Shown here piece after piece: positions 1 to 8,833 of a stretch of 64,000 bases of DNA. Location of the stretch: contig NZ_CP010978.1 in NCBI RefSeq assembly GCF_000271665.2, positions 2,016,501 to 2,080,500 of the forward strand, given 5' to 3'. Numbering within the stretch: the first letter of the stretch is position 1; every line of letters begins with the position of its first letter. Under the pieces are notes generated by a model. It did no database searches. It was not told the origin of the DNA and worked only from the letters and a program-made list of their open reading frames with translations. The stretch is from Pelosinus fermentans JBW45. Lineage in GTDB: Bacteria; Bacillota; Negativicutes; DSM-13327. Made by a program: the position numbers and the translations under genes.

Positions 1-702
1 CCTGATAATCCAAATCAACCTTATAACATGAAAGATATTATTTCTGCCATTGTTGATAATGGTGATTTCTATGAAGTACAGCCGTATTTTGCAAGAAATA
101 TTCTTACTTGCTTTGCTCGTTTCGATGGTCAAACAGTAGGCATTATTGCTAACCAGCCGTCAGTAATGGCAGGTTGCTTAGATGTGGATGCATCTGATAA
201 GTCTGCTCGCTTTATTCGTTTTTGTGACGCCTTTAATATTCCTTTGGTCAACTTAGTTGACGTTCCAGGATTCTTACCAGGTGTTAGTCAAGAATATGGT
301 GGAATTATTCGTCATGGTGCCAAAATGCTGTATGCTTATTCAGAAGCAACAGTGCCAAAAGTGACAGTAATTACTCGTAAAGCTTATGGTGGTTCTTACT
401 TAGCAATGTGTTCACAAGATTTGGGTGCGGATCAGGTCATGGCTTGGCCAACATCTGAGATTGCTGTTATGGGACCTGCCGGTGCAGCAAACATAATATT
501 CCGTGGCGATCCAGACGTTAAAGCCAAGACTGAACAATATATAGCAGAATTTGCCACTCCATATAAAGCGGCAGAACGTGGTTTCGTTGATCAGGTTATT
601 GAACCAAAAGAAACTAGGCCTCGTATCATCACTGCTTTAAGTATGCTGGCTAGCAAGCGCGAACAACGGCCACAAAAGAAACATGGCAACATTCCTCTAT
701 AA
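1..702 (+). CDS. mmdA: Methylmalonyl-CoA decarboxylase alpha subunit (carboxyltransferase), 3' part
   Basis: The reading frame is open from base 1 through an ATG at 28, so the gene begins before the window; about 233 C-terminal residues are visible. The family (acyl-CoA carboxyltransferase, crotonase fold) moves the carboxyl group of (S)-methylmalonyl-CoA to biotin in the cytoplasm. Visible family features are the VDVPGFLPG segment, [10 protein letters not shown], the GPAGAANI segment and the C-terminal KKHGNIPL typical of MmdA/PccB proteins. It is followed 18 bases later by a tiny subunit gene and then the biotin carrier, which favours the sodium-pumping decarboxylase over a propionyl-CoA carboxylase. 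The membrane beta subunit is not in the window, so the exact substrate (methylmalonyl-CoA or another acyl-CoA) is inferred. Confidence 0.88.
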   Translation, partial: PDNPNQPYNMKDIISAIVDNGDFYEVQPYFARNILTCFARFDGQTVGIIANQPSVMAGCLDVDASDKSARFIRFCDAFNIPLVNLVDVPGFLPGVSQEYGGIIRHGAKMLYAYSEATVPKVTVITRKAYGGSYLAMCSQDLGADQVMAWPTSEIAVMGPAGAANIIFRGDPDVKAKTEQYIAEFATPYKAAERGFVDQVIEPKETRPRIITALSMLASKREQRPQKKHGNIPL

Positions 703-720
703 AGGAAGGTGTGGAATAGT

Positions 721-867
721 ATGAAGATAGATGCAAAAGGTGTTTCCCCAGAAGTAGTAGCAGTTATTACTGCGGCTATTTATGAAATGTTGGGCACAGG
801 TTTTCAGGCTGTAAAAATTATACGTAATAGCAATGAATGGTCTATTGCTGGTCGCAAAAACGCATAA
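721..867 (+). CDS. Small decarboxylase subunit, MmdE / OadG C-terminus-like (48 aa)
   Basis: A 48-residue ORF lies between the carboxyltransferase and biotin-carrier genes, with a good ribosome binding site (AAGGAAGGTG at 703-712) before its ATG. The protein has a helix-like VVAVITAAIYEML segment and ends in WSIAGRKNA, resembling the C-terminal segment of OadG/MmdD subunits and the separate MmdE peptide known from Veillonella. Those peptides help assemble and stabilise the membrane decarboxylase complex. There is no transmembrane segment, unlike the delta/gamma subunits, so this is the soluble part only. The function is inferred from position and short motifs; the ORF itself is well supported by spacing and RBS. 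Confidence 0.7.
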   Translation: MKIDAKGVSPEVVAVITAAIYEMLGTGFQAVKIIRNSNEWSIAGRKNA

Positions 868-902
868 AATAAGCATATTATAAATATTTGGAGGTTAGTA
901 AA

Positions 903-1292
903 ATGAAGAAATTTAATATTACTGTGAATGGTACTGCATATCAGGTTGAAGTAGAAGAAGTAAAAGAAGCAAAAGCAGTGGCTGCTCCTGCAGCAAAACC
1001 TGCTGCTGCTCCGGCTGCTCCTAAAGCAGCAGCTCCAGTTGCCGCTGCTGCACCTGCTGCTGCTGAAGTTGGCGCTGGTGAAACTGGTGTTCCTTCTCCA
1101 ATGCCTGGCAAAATTGTAAAAGTACTTGCTAAAGCAGGACAAGCAGTGAAAAAAGGCGATGTTTTGTTGATTCTTGAAGCAATGAAAATGCAAAATGAGA
1201 TTACTGCTCCTGTTGATGGCACTGTAAAATCCATTAATGTAGCAGCTGATCAAAGTGTAAAACCTAACGAAGTTTTGGCTGTTATTAAGTAA
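903..1292 (+). CDS. Biotin carboxyl carrier subunit of the decarboxylase
   Basis: The 129-residue protein has an N-terminal beta segment, an Ala/Pro-rich flexible linker (about residues 22-60) and a C-terminal biotinyl domain with the EAMKM motif whose lysine is biotinylated. It carries CO2 from the carboxyltransferase to the membrane beta subunit. The start was set at ATG 903 because GGAGG at 890-894 is correctly spaced; the TTG at 888 overlaps that site. An intrinsic terminator follows, so this is the last gene of the operon. In gene order it matches MmdC-type carriers, but a carrier for another biotin-dependent decarboxylase cannot be excluded. Confidence 0.9.
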   Translation: MKKFNITVNGTAYQVEVEEVKEAKAVAAPAAKPAAAPAAPKAAAPVAAAAPAAAEVGAGETGVPSPMPGKIVKVLAKAGQAVKKGDVLLILEAMKMQNEITAPVDGTVKSINVAADQSVKPNEVLAVIK

Positions 1293-1324
1293 ATAAAAAT
1301 TATTTAATATAAATTAATAATTTT

Positions 1325-1375
1325 AAGGGCTGTCTCAAGGGATTTTTATAATCCTTGAGCCAGCCCTTTATTTTC
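1325..1375 (+). terminator. Intrinsic terminator of the decarboxylase operon
   Basis: Arms AAGGGCTG.CTCAAGG and CCTTGAG.CAGCCCTT form a long stem with a single mismatch, followed by TTATTTTC. It lies 33 bases after the carrier gene. Confidence 0.85.
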
Positions 1376-1649
1376 AATATAAAACATAAAGTGATTTAGG
1401 TAGTTGATCTCATCAAAGATGTGTATTAGTTTATTGTACGAATTTACAAAATAAAACCAAATTATTAGAATTATCAAACAATAACTATAATATTAGAATA
1501 ACAAATAGCGGCAAATAACGTGAAAAAAGTAACTGCTGTAGGATATAGAATATTGTTTCTGAATGATTGACAGAGGCTAATTAATTGGTGTAGAGTAAAC
1601 TTATGTGATTTATATTCCAACAGGCAGAAATGTAGAAAGGAGCTCTTTT
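1376..1649. other. AT-rich intergenic stretch with a possible promoter
   Basis: There is no ORF with an RBS here. The only promoter-like signal is TTGACA at 1567-1572 followed after 18 bases by TAGAGT at 1591-1596, which could drive the RseC-like gene. The rest shows no structure I can support. Confidence 0.4.
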
Positions 1650-2075
1650 ATGGATAAGCAGCAAGAAGGAATTGTTCTTGAAGTGGTTGGCAATCATTTG
1701 GCAAAAGTAAAGACAAGTCGCCATAATGACTGTGAAAACTGTGGAGCTTGTCCCGGAAATTCGGCATTGGTACTTGAGGCGAGAAATGATATAGGAGCCA
1801 AGATTGGTCAGCGTGTAGCTATCGAAGTCAGAGAAGTGAATATGTTAAAAGCTGCTTTTATTGTGTATATTTTACCACTAATCTTAGTCTTTATTGGTGC
1901 GGTTATAGGTGGAATCTTTGCCGAGCATTTAAGCTATCGGCCATTATGGTTTCAGATTATTGGTGGTATGTTTGCTTTCATTTTATCAGTCGTGTATATT
2001 AAATTTTTCGATTCTGCTGCCAGATCCGATAGTAAGATGCAACCGATGATTGTACGAATTTTATCTAATGACTAA
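1650..2075 (+). CDS. RseC/SoxR-reducing-system family membrane protein
   Basis: This 141-residue protein has an N-terminal beta-rich domain with four cysteines (CENCGAC spacing plus flanks, about residues 28-36) and two predicted transmembrane helices (about residues 67-90 and 98-120). It fits the RseC/MucC family, which in proteobacteria belongs to the RsxABCDGE (Rnf) SoxR-reducing system and in Clostridia and Negativicutes often sits beside rnf. The start at 1650 is chosen for AAAGGAG at about 1634-1640; an upstream ATT/ATG extension would lack an RBS. It lies 153 bases upstream of rnfC on the same strand, suggesting a role linked to the Rnf complex or its Fe-S redox state. Confidence 0.8.
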   Translation: MDKQQEGIVLEVVGNHLAKVKTSRHNDCENCGACPGNSALVLEARNDIGAKIGQRVAIEVREVNMLKAAFIVYILPLILVFIGAVIGGIFAEHLSYRPLWFQIIGGMFAFILSVVYIKFFDSAARSDSKMQPMIVRILSND

Positions 2076-2132
2076 AGCTCTTAATGCCTCTATCTATTGT
2101 AGGTCAGAGCTAAGTTAAAGGATAAGAGGGAC

Positions 2133-2172
2133 AAGGTTTAATGAAGGAAAACCTTCATTTGAATTAAGCCTT
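2133..2172. other. Hairpin in the rnf leader
   Basis: AAGGTTTAAT pairs with AATTAAGCCTT, with an inner GAAGG/CCTTC stem and AAAA loop. It sits between the RseC-like gene and rnfC and is not followed by a T tract, so it is more likely a leader structure or processing site than a terminator. Confidence 0.4.
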
Positions 2173-2228
2173 TCTTTAGCAGGCTGAGGAAAATAAATGA
2201 CATTAGTTAGTTTAAGAGGGGTGAAATT

Positions 2229-3551
2229 ATGGCAAAAAGCTTTCGTGGGGGTGTACATCCCGACGACCGTAAAAGGTATACCGCAAGTAAACCGATTGAA
2301 ATTGCGCCTATACCTGAGAAAGTCATTATTCCTGTGAGACAACACATTGGTGCACCATGTTCACCAATAGTAAAAGTTGGGGATTTAATTAAAAAAGGGC
2401 AAGTGATAGCTGAAGCACAGGCTTTCGTTTCAAGCCCGATACATGCTTCTACTTCAGGTAAGGTAGTAGAGCTTGCTGAGTATCCTCATCCAGTATTTGG
2501 TGCCTGCATGTCCGTTGTTATTGAAAGTGATGGGCAAGATGAATGGGTAGAAGGTTTGCCTCTGCAACGTGACTGGAAAACCTTAGAGGCAGCAGAAATT
2601 AAGGAAATTATTCGTCAAACAGGTATGGTTGGCATGGGGGGAGCAACGTTTCCTACACATGTAAAAATGGCTCCACCTGCAGAAAAACCGATTCATACTT
2701 TTATATTAAATGCAGCAGAATGCGAACCATTTCTTACTGCAGATCATCGAGTGATGTTAGAACAGTCAGAAAGAATCGTGACTGGTATGCAAATTGCAAT
2801 GAAAGTATTGGGCGTAAGTAAAGGATATATAGGCATAGAAGAAAATAAGCCTGATGCAATTGCTGTAATGAATAAAGCCTGTACTGGAATTGCCGAAATC
2901 GAAGTAGTACCCCTTCAGACGAAATATCCCCAGGGGGCAGAAAAAACATTGATTGGCGTAATTTGCGGTACTGATGTACCTTCTGGTGGATTGCCAATGG
3001 ATGTTGGTGTAGTAGTTCAAAATGTTGGTACTGTGGTAGCCATTGCAGATGCTGTAGAAAAAGGAATCCCATTGATTGAACGGGTAACAACTGTTACTGG
3101 TGGTGCGATTGCGCAACCTAAAAACTTATTACTACGAATTGGTACTACATTTGCCCAAGCTGTAGCATTGTGTGGTGGATTTACCGAAGTACCAGTTAAA
3201 GTGATTATGGGTGGACCTATGATGGGAATGGCACAACGTACTCTTGATGTGCCCATTATAAAAGGGACATCAGGTATTCTGGCACTAAGTGAAGCTGATG
3301 TTAATATTGGTCCGGAGCGTCCCTGTATCCGTTGTGGGCGTTGTGTAGAGGCCTGTCCAATGGGATTGGTGCCTAGCATGCTGAGTATATTAGCTGAACG
3401 CAATGCATATTCAGTAGCTAAGGAAGAATATGATTTATTGGATTGTGTGGAGTGCGGCTCTTGTGTATATGTATGTCCTGCAAAACGTAACATCGTTCAT
3501 TATATTAAATTGTCCAAAGCGCAAAATGCAGCAATGGCGGCGAAGAAATAA
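2229..3551 (+). CDS. rnfC: Rnf electron transport complex subunit C
   Basis: The 440-residue RnfC subunit is the peripheral NADH/FMN- and Fe-S-containing part of the ion-pumping ferredoxin:NAD+ oxidoreductase. The N-terminus carries the RnfC barrel-sandwich (HxGAPCSPIVKVGD region), the middle a Complex I 51-kDa-like Rossmann part (GMVGMGGATFPTHVK, about residues 130-145), and the C-terminus two 4Fe-4S motifs, CIRCGRCVEACP (about 364) and CVECGSCVYVCP (about 406). Length is typical. It opens the rnfCDGEAB operon; rnfD starts 12 bases downstream after AAGGAGG. No promoter could be fixed with confidence, so co-transcription with the RseC-like gene is possible. Confidence 0.95.
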   Translation: MAKSFRGGVHPDDRKRYTASKPIEIAPIPEKVIIPVRQHIGAPCSPIVKVGDLIKKGQVIAEAQAFVSSPIHASTSGKVVELAEYPHPVFGACMSVVIESDGQDEWVEGLPLQRDWKTLEAAEIKEIIRQTGMVGMGGATFPTHVKMAPPAEKPIHTFILNAAECEPFLTADHRVMLEQSERIVTGMQIAMKVLGVSKGYIGIEENKPDAIAVMNKACTGIAEIEVVPLQTKYPQGAEKTLIGVICGTDVPSGGLPMDVGVVVQNVGTVVAIADAVEKGIPLIERVTTVTGGAIAQPKNLLLRIGTTFAQAVALCGGFTEVPVKVIMGGPMMGMAQRTLDVPIIKGTSGILALSEADVNIGPERPCIRCGRCVEACPMGLVPSMLSILAERNAYSVAKEEYDLLDCVECGSCVYVCPAKRNIVHYIKLSKAQNAAMAAKK

Positions 3552-3563
3552 GGAGGTGGCTGT

Positions 3564-4553
3564 ATGAGCATAGAAGCAAAAACAAAAATAGAAATAGATA
3601 ATTTAATGGTTTCGGCATCACCCCACATCCGGTGTGATGAATCAATTTCAAAGATTATGTGGAGCGTTAACGCAGCGCTAGCGCCTGCAGCACTTTTCTC
3701 AATCTTTAATTTCGGAATGCCTGCATTTGTTAATCTAGTTATTTGCATTGTTGCCGCAGTAGTAACCGAATACTTAATTTTAAAATGGCAGAATAAGCCT
3801 ATGGTTATAGGAGATGGCAGTGCCTTTTTAACAGGTTTGCTGCTTGCAATGAATATTCCTGCAACATTGCCGTGGTATATGCCGCTGACGGGGTCCATTT
3901 TTGCTATTGCTGTTGCAAAACACACTATGGGTGGTTTAGGATTTAACATTTTTAATCCTGCTCTTATTGGGCGTGCATTTATTCTTGCATCCTGGCCGAT
4001 TGCTATGACTACTTGGCCAATCTCACGAGATATGGTTGGTAAAGTGGATGGGCTAACATCAGCCACTCCCTTAGGGATTCTAAAACTGCAAGGGTACGAA
4101 AAACTTGTAGCGAGTTTCGGTGATCAAGCTACCATGTACAAGTCTTTGTTTTTAGGTGAGCGCGCTGGTAGTATGGGAGAAACTTCAGCAATTCTTCTCC
4201 TTTTAGGTGGAATTTATCTAATCTATAAAGGTTATATCAAATGGCAGGTTCCTATAGTTATGATTGGTACTGTAGGAGCTTTGACTGCTGCATTTGGTGG
4301 AGATCCACTTCTTCATATGATGTCTGGAGGTCTTATCTTGGGTGCTTTCTACATGGCGACAGACATGGTAACCATTCCAATTACTACTAAGGGTCAAATT
4401 ATTTTTGCTATAGGAGCCGGTGCTCTTACTGTCCTAATCCGTTTGCAGGGCGGTTATCCTGAAGGCGTATGTTATGCAATATTATTGATGAACTGCGTCA
4501 CGCCCCTGATTGACCGTTTAGTAAGACCTGTAAAATATGGTGCAAGGAGGTAA
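3564..4553 (+). CDS. rnfD: Rnf complex membrane subunit D
   Basis: A 329-residue integral membrane protein with about nine or ten hydrophobic helices, of the NqrB/RnfD family. The SATP segment in GLTSATPLG (about residues 162-170) is the known site where FMN is bound covalently to a threonine. It forms part of the ion-translocating path of the Rnf complex. Start ATG 3564 follows AAGGAGGTGG, and rnfG begins five bases after the stop, showing tight co-translation. Confidence 0.95.
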   Translation: MSIEAKTKIEIDNLMVSASPHIRCDESISKIMWSVNAALAPAALFSIFNFGMPAFVNLVICIVAAVVTEYLILKWQNKPMVIGDGSAFLTGLLLAMNIPATLPWYMPLTGSIFAIAVAKHTMGGLGFNIFNPALIGRAFILASWPIAMTTWPISRDMVGKVDGLTSATPLGILKLQGYEKLVASFGDQATMYKSLFLGERAGSMGETSAILLLLGGIYLIYKGYIKWQVPIVMIGTVGALTAAFGGDPLLHMMSGGLILGAFYMATDMVTIPITTKGQIIFAIGAGALTVLIRLQGGYPEGVCYAILLMNCVTPLIDRLVRPVKYGARR

Positions 4554-4558
4554 GGCAT

Positions 4559-5125
4559 ATGGCACATGATGCACATGAACAAAATGATAGCGTTTTTAAA
4601 GTAGGTATCAATCTTACACTTGCCTGTTTGCTTTCAAGCGCAGTAATTGCAGGCACTTATGCCGTAACGGCACCAATTGCTGCTAAGACAAGGATCCAGC
4701 TTGATAATCAGGCACGTAAGGCACTCGTTGCTGATGCCCAGGATTTTAAAGCCATTGAAGGTAAAACAGGCTGGTATGCAGCACTAAAAGATGGTAAAGT
4801 AATTGCATATGTTGTACCAGCTGAAAGTAAAGGTTATGCTGGCGCTATAAAAATGTTGGCTGCTGTATCTGTTGATGGCAAAATTATCGATTATGCGATT
4901 CTAAGTCATAAGGAAACCCCAGGTCTTGGGGATAAAGCTGAAAAGCCAGCCTTTCGTAAGCAATTTGCTGGCAAAGCAGCTGAAAATTTAGAAGTAGTAA
5001 AAGTTCCTAGTGATAAAAATATTCAGGCGTTAACTGGAGCAACGATTACTTCTCGTGCTGTGACCAAAGGAATTAAGGAAGCTGTGGAAGAAGTATCTGC
5101 TTTTACAGCCGACAAAAAGAAGTGA
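4559..5125 (+). CDS. rnfG: Rnf complex FMN-binding subunit G
   Basis: The 188-residue RnfG has one N-terminal transmembrane anchor (about residues 16-38) and an extracytoplasmic FMN-binding domain. The TGATITSRAV segment (about 158-167) contains the threonine that is covalently flavinylated in this family, normally by ApbE; no apbE gene is in the window. It lies between rnfD and rnfE with only a few bases of spacing, inside the operon. Confidence 0.94.
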   Translation: MAHDAHEQNDSVFKVGINLTLACLLSSAVIAGTYAVTAPIAAKTRIQLDNQARKALVADAQDFKAIEGKTGWYAALKDGKVIAYVVPAESKGYAGAIKMLAAVSVDGKIIDYAILSHKETPGLGDKAEKPAFRKQFAGKAAENLEVVKVPSDKNIQALTGATITSRAVTKGIKEAVEEVSAFTADKKK

Positions 5126-5135
5126 GGTGCTGAAT

Positions 5136-5765
5136 ATGAAGAATTTATGGGACATCTTTTATAAAGGGTTATTTGATCAGAACCCCATATTCCGCCTTGC
5201 CTTAAGTTTGTGTCCGGCATTGGCGGTTACTTCCAATGTCTATAACGCATTGGCCATGGGGTTGTCAGTTATGTTTGTTATCACTGCGAATAACGTAGTC
5301 GTATCCATTTTTCGTAAATGGGTTAATCCTAAAGTGCGGGTTCCTGTATACATTACGTCCATTGCCACGATTGTTACAGTGCTTATTTTAACATTACAAG
5401 CTTACCTTCCAGATATATATAAGGAACTCTATCTTTATTTAAATCTTATTGTTGTGTTTGCAATTATTTTAGCTAGGGCAGAAGTATTTGCAGCTAAGAA
5501 TCCTGTTTTTCTATCATTTTTGGATGGCTTGGGAATGGGTGCAGGTTTTGCTGGTGCCATGGTATTCATTGCCATCGTCCGTGAACTACTTGGTAATGGT
5601 ACACTAATGGGCATTCAAGTTTTCGGGGCGTCTTATGACCCCGCGCTCATTATGATTTTGCCACCAGGTGGATTTATTATCATAGGGCTCATGATTGCTA
5701 GCTTTAATTTGATTGGTCAACACCAAGATAAATTAAAGGCGGCTAAGCAAGGGAGTGATGCATAA
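5136..5765 (+). CDS. rnfE: Rnf complex membrane subunit E
   Basis: A 209-residue, six-helix protein of the NqrD/RnfE family (FYKGLFDQNPIFRLALSLCP at the N-terminus, FLDGLGMGAGF in the middle). RnfE and RnfA form an inverted membrane pair that holds an Fe-S centre in the ion-pumping core. Start set at ATG 5136 because GAGGTG at 5124-5129 is the RBS; a GTG at 5127 would lie inside it. The stop overlaps the rnfA start by one base. Confidence 0.94.
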   Translation: MKNLWDIFYKGLFDQNPIFRLALSLCPALAVTSNVYNALAMGLSVMFVITANNVVVSIFRKWVNPKVRVPVYITSIATIVTVLILTLQAYLPDIYKELYLYLNLIVVFAIILARAEVFAAKNPVFLSFLDGLGMGAGFAGAMVFIAIVRELLGNGTLMGIQVFGASYDPALIMILPPGGFIIIGLMIASFNLIGQHQDKLKAAKQGSDA

Positions 5766-6346
5766 TGGAGGAATATTTAAAATTATTTGTAGCTTCGGCA
5801 ATTACCAATAATATGGTGTTGACTCAGTTTTTAGGCTTATGTATCTTTTTCGGTGTATCGAAGAATCTCAACGCCTCAATTGGTATGGGGATGGCAGTTA
5901 CGTCAGTTATGACAATAAGTACTTTGCTTGCCTGGGCAGTATATAATTATGTTCTTCACCCCCTTGGGTTAGAAGTACTCATGTTAATAACATTTGTAGT
6001 ACTGATTGCCGGGCTTGTACAATTACTAGAAATGGTTATTAAAAAGCATGCCCCAGCTTTATATAATATGTGGGGAATCTATCTTGTGTTGATTGCGACT
6101 AACTGTGTTGTAATTGCCGTGCCGATTACTAATGCTGAGTCTCATAATGGTTTTATGACAAGTTTCGTACTTGCAATTGGCTCTGGAGTCGGATTTGCTT
6201 TGGCTCTAATCTTAATGGCTAGCCTGCGTGAAAAACTACAATATGCAGATGTACCAAAATCCTTGGAAGGACTGGGTATTTCTTTCATTTTGGCAGGAAT
6301 GTTGGCATTGTCATTCTTTGGTTTTTCGGGAATGATCACACTATAA
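5765..6346 (+). CDS. rnfA: Rnf complex membrane subunit A
   Basis: The 193-residue RnfA is homologous to NqrE and has six hydrophobic helices. The N-terminal ITNNMVLTQFLGLC segment and the later CVVIAV segment contain the conserved cysteines expected to ligate the intramembrane Fe-S cluster with RnfE. It begins in a TAATG overlap with rnfE, so the two are translationally coupled. Confidence 0.95.
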   Translation: MEEYLKLFVASAITNNMVLTQFLGLCIFFGVSKNLNASIGMGMAVTSVMTISTLLAWAVYNYVLHPLGLEVLMLITFVVLIAGLVQLLEMVIKKHAPALYNMWGIYLVLIATNCVVIAVPITNAESHNGFMTSFVLAIGSGVGFALALILMASLREKLQYADVPKSLEGLGISFILAGMLALSFFGFSGMITL

Positions 6347-6365
6347 TGATAGAAGGTGATGAAAA

Positions 6366-7238
6366 ATGAGTACACCAATATTGATATTGATCGTATTGAC
6401 ATCTCTGGGGGTATTTTTTGGTTTTCTATTGGCTTATTCAAACAAAAAGTTTTCCATCGAAGTTAATCCGCTCATCCATATCGTAGAGGATGTTTTGCCG
6501 AAAGGACAGTGTGGTGCCTGTGGTTATGCTGGTTGTATGGCTTATGCTGAGGCAGTTGTGCTCAATCCTGATGTAGCACCTAATTTGTGTTCACCAGGTA
6601 AAGACGCAGTGGCAAAACTTGTTGCTGAACTTACAGGTAAAGCAGCTGCCCCTATGGAACCGCAAATTGCCCAAGTGCAATGTGCAGGTACTCATGATAA
6701 GGCTAAAAGATCCTATGCATATACGGGTGTAGAAGATTGCGTTGCTGCCAACTTGCTTTTTGGCGGACCAAAATCTTGTAAATATGGCTGTTTAGGATTA
6801 GGCACCTGTGTTAAAAGTTGCCCTTTTGATGCCATGAGTATGAGTCCAGAAGGCTTACCTATTATTGACCCCGAGAAGTGCACTTCCTGTGGTAAATGCG
6901 TTAGCGTATGTCCTAAACAAGTTATTTCTCTTATGCCTGTTGGGGCAAGAGTTCGTGTAAATTGCAACTCAAAAGATAAAGGTGCTGTAGCAAAAAAAGC
7001 CTGTAGTGTTGCTTGTATTGGCTGTTCCCTTTGTATGCGTCAGTGTCCATATGAAGCGATAAAGATGGTGAATAATTTGGCTATTGTAGATGCTAAGATT
7101 TGCGAAGAAAAATGTTCAGATGCTGTATGCTTAAGTAAATGCCCGACAAAGGCGATTCGTCCTTTTGTAACAGGGATTGTGCCTGGTACAGAAAATGAAG
7201 CAAGTACGGCTCTTGCTTGTGCATCTTGCGCAAAATAG
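6366..7238 (+). CDS. rnfB: Rnf complex ferredoxin-like subunit B
   Basis: This 290-residue RnfB takes electrons from ferredoxin. It has one N-terminal membrane helix (about 4-24), the CGACGYAGC four-Cys Fe-S domain (about residues 48-56), and ferredoxin motifs CTSCGKCVSVCP (about 172) and CIGCSLCMRQCP (about 217), plus extra Cys pairs near the C-terminus (EEKCSDAVCLSKCP and CASC). The C-terminal extra cysteines are seen in several anaerobe RnfB proteins. It ends the operon and is followed by an intrinsic terminator. Confidence 0.95.
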   Translation: MSTPILILIVLTSLGVFFGFLLAYSNKKFSIEVNPLIHIVEDVLPKGQCGACGYAGCMAYAEAVVLNPDVAPNLCSPGKDAVAKLVAELTGKAAAPMEPQIAQVQCAGTHDKAKRSYAYTGVEDCVAANLLFGGPKSCKYGCLGLGTCVKSCPFDAMSMSPEGLPIIDPEKCTSCGKCVSVCPKQVISLMPVGARVRVNCNSKDKGAVAKKACSVACIGCSLCMRQCPYEAIKMVNNLAIVDAKICEEKCSDAVCLSKCPTKAIRPFVTGIVPGTENEASTALACASCAK

Positions 7239-7255
7239 AGAAAATTGCTAATTAA

Positions 7256-7287
7256 CCGCAGAAGAAAAAATCTTCTGCGGTTTTTTA
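7256..7287 (+). terminator. Intrinsic terminator of the rnf operon
   Basis: CCGCAGAAGA and TCTTCTGCGG form a perfect ten-base-pair stem followed by TTTTTTAT. Confidence 0.92.
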
Positions 7288-7380
7288 TATGTATCTCATT
7301 TGCATGTTAAGGGTTTTTGCGGTAAAATAATCTAGACTAACCGACAAGGCGGTAAAGTAGATAACAAAGGCTGATAAATT

Positions 7381-7902
7381 ATGAATCATACGAGACGCAT
7401 GGTGCTAATGGCTTTATTTGTGGCTATAGCCAGTGTGCTGCACATTGTAGAATCTTGGATTCCTTTGCCACTTCCCATACCTGGAATTAAATTAGGACTA
7501 GCAAATATTGTATCTCTAATTACGATTGCAACTTTTGGTTGGCGTGATGCCATATATGTGGTAGTTATACGAGTTTTTTTAGCATCGTTATTTGGAGGAA
7601 TTCTTATTGGCCCAGCTTTTGCGATGAGTATGAGTGGTGCTATTGCTAGTACGTTATTGATGGCCTATGCTTATACTGCTTGGCACTCGACTTTTTCTTT
7701 TATCGGAATTAGTATCATTGGTGCCGTTATACATGGTGTAGCACAAATTATAATGGCGGCTTTAGTGGTATCTAGCCTTACTTTATTATGGTATTTACCT
7801 TATTTAGTATTATTGGCAGTGCCAACAGGCTGGGCGACAGGGATGACTGTGGCTTACTTTTTGGCAAAGGTACCAAGATCTATGCCAAAACCATTACAAT
7901 AA
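7381..7902 (+). CDS. Gx transporter / heptaprenyl diphosphate synthase component I family membrane protein
   Basis: A 173-residue polytopic membrane protein (about five helices) with the N-terminal signature of the Hpre_diP_synt_I (Gx transporter) family: VLHIVESWIPLPLPIPGIKLGLAN is recognisable in pieces at residues 20-44. In many anaerobic Firmicutes this gene follows rnf. The old name came from a proposed role in heptaprenyl diphosphate synthesis, but the fold is that of an ECF-type S-component-like membrane protein and the substrate is unknown. Its start at 7381 has only a weak upstream RBS. Function is left open. Confidence 0.72.
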   Translation: MNHTRRMVLMALFVAIASVLHIVESWIPLPLPIPGIKLGLANIVSLITIATFGWRDAIYVVVIRVFLASLFGGILIGPAFAMSMSGAIASTLLMAYAYTAWHSTFSFIGISIIGAVIHGVAQIIMAALVVSSLTLLWYLPYLVLLAVPTGWATGMTVAYFLAKVPRSMPKPLQ

Positions 7903-7965
7903 GTAAATAACTACTATAGCATATGTATTTAGACTGTCTTATAATAGATGCAGGGGGGAATAATA

Positions 7966-8238
7966 TTGCGAGGCGCTAAAAGTAATGGATATGGTATGTT
8001 TGTACTATTTTTGCTTACGGGTGCAGTTTTTGGCGGTATTTTGGGAGAAGTTATTTCTCATTCTGATATAGCAGCTGGCTTTGCTCCCTATTTAGTAAAA
8101 ACATTTCTTGTCTTAGATGTGCCGCCTGTTACGATTAATTTGTATGTCATAAGATTTATGGCTGGCTTTGCTTTGCAGCCTAACTTAATTAGTATTTTAG
8201 GTATGGTAGTAGCTTTTTTGCTGTATCGTCGTCTTTGA
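7966..8238 (+). CDS. DUF4321 family small membrane protein
   Basis: A roughly 90-residue protein with two hydrophobic helices (the GMFVLFLLTGAVFGGILGE segment and the C-terminal ISILGMVVAFLLY segment). It resembles DUF4321 proteins that lie just upstream of maf-radC-mreB in Firmicutes. TTG 7966 is preferred as start because AGGGGGG at about 7951-7957 is a proper RBS for it; the ATG at 7948 overlaps that purine run. Role unknown; the location suggests a cell-envelope or shape function. Confidence 0.7.
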   Translation: MRGAKSNGYGMFVLFLLTGAVFGGILGEVISHSDIAAGFAPYLVKTFLVLDVPPVTINLYVIRFMAGFALQPNLISILGMVVAFLLYRRL

Positions 8239-8263
8239 TTTATATCTATGGGAGGTTTTGCTA

Positions 8264-8833
8264 ATGACGATTATTTTGGCATCAGCATCGCCCCGCCGTC
8301 GTGATCTGTTAACCCAGGTTGGTTGTGATTTTGTAGTAATGACTAGTGGGGTTGTCGAGGATAATGCGCAAGCTGTGCCCCCTCATGAGTTAGCGGTCTT
8401 ACAAGCGAAAGAGAAGGCTTTGGATGTATTTTCGAAAGTACAGGCTCATGATGTGGTGATTGGGGCTGATACCATCGTAGTACTGGATGGACAAGTCTAT
8501 GGTAAGCCTGTGGATAAAAATGATGCAAGACGTATGTTAACTTCCCTAACCGGTAAAGAGCATCAAGTAATTACAGGAATTGCTGTTGTAACGGCAAAGG
8601 AAATTTGGAATGATTTCGTTGTTACCAATGTGAAGATTGGGGATATTAAAGCTGAGGAAATTGAAGCATATCTCACAACAGGTGAGCCTATGGATAAAGC
8701 AGGTGCATACGCGATTCAAGGTAAGGGTGCGCTTTTTGTGGAGAGCATCAATGGATGTTATGCTAATGTTGTAGGTCTACCATTAAATAAATTATCTGAA
8801 TTACTTAAAAAGGCTGGTGTCAAGTTATTATGA
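8264..8833 (+). CDS. maf: Maf family nucleotide pyrophosphatase
   Basis: The 189-residue protein shows the Maf signature ILASASPRRRDLL at the N-terminus, GADTIVVLDG (about residue 68) and KAGAYAIQGKGALF (about 146). Maf proteins hydrolyse dTTP/UTP or modified nucleotides to monophosphates and can affect septum formation. ATG 8264 is used because GGGAGG at 8250-8255 is well placed. The stop overlaps the start of radC (ATGA), as in other Firmicutes where maf-radC-mreBCD-minCD is a conserved string. Confidence 0.92.
   Translation: MTIILASASPRRRDLLTQVGCDFVVMTSGVVEDNAQAVPPHELAVLQAKEKALDVFSKVQAHDVVIGADTIVVLDGQVYGKPVDKNDARRMLTSLTGKEHQVITGIAVVTAKEIWNDFVVTNVKIGDIKAEEIEAYLTTGEPMDKAGAYAIQGKGALFVESINGCYANVVGLPLNKLSELLKKAGVKLL

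Noticed and set aside
941-1234. Long minus-strand ORF opposite the biotin carrier gene
   Set aside because: It is a shadow of the Ala/Pro-rich linker; no RBS and no protein-like motifs.
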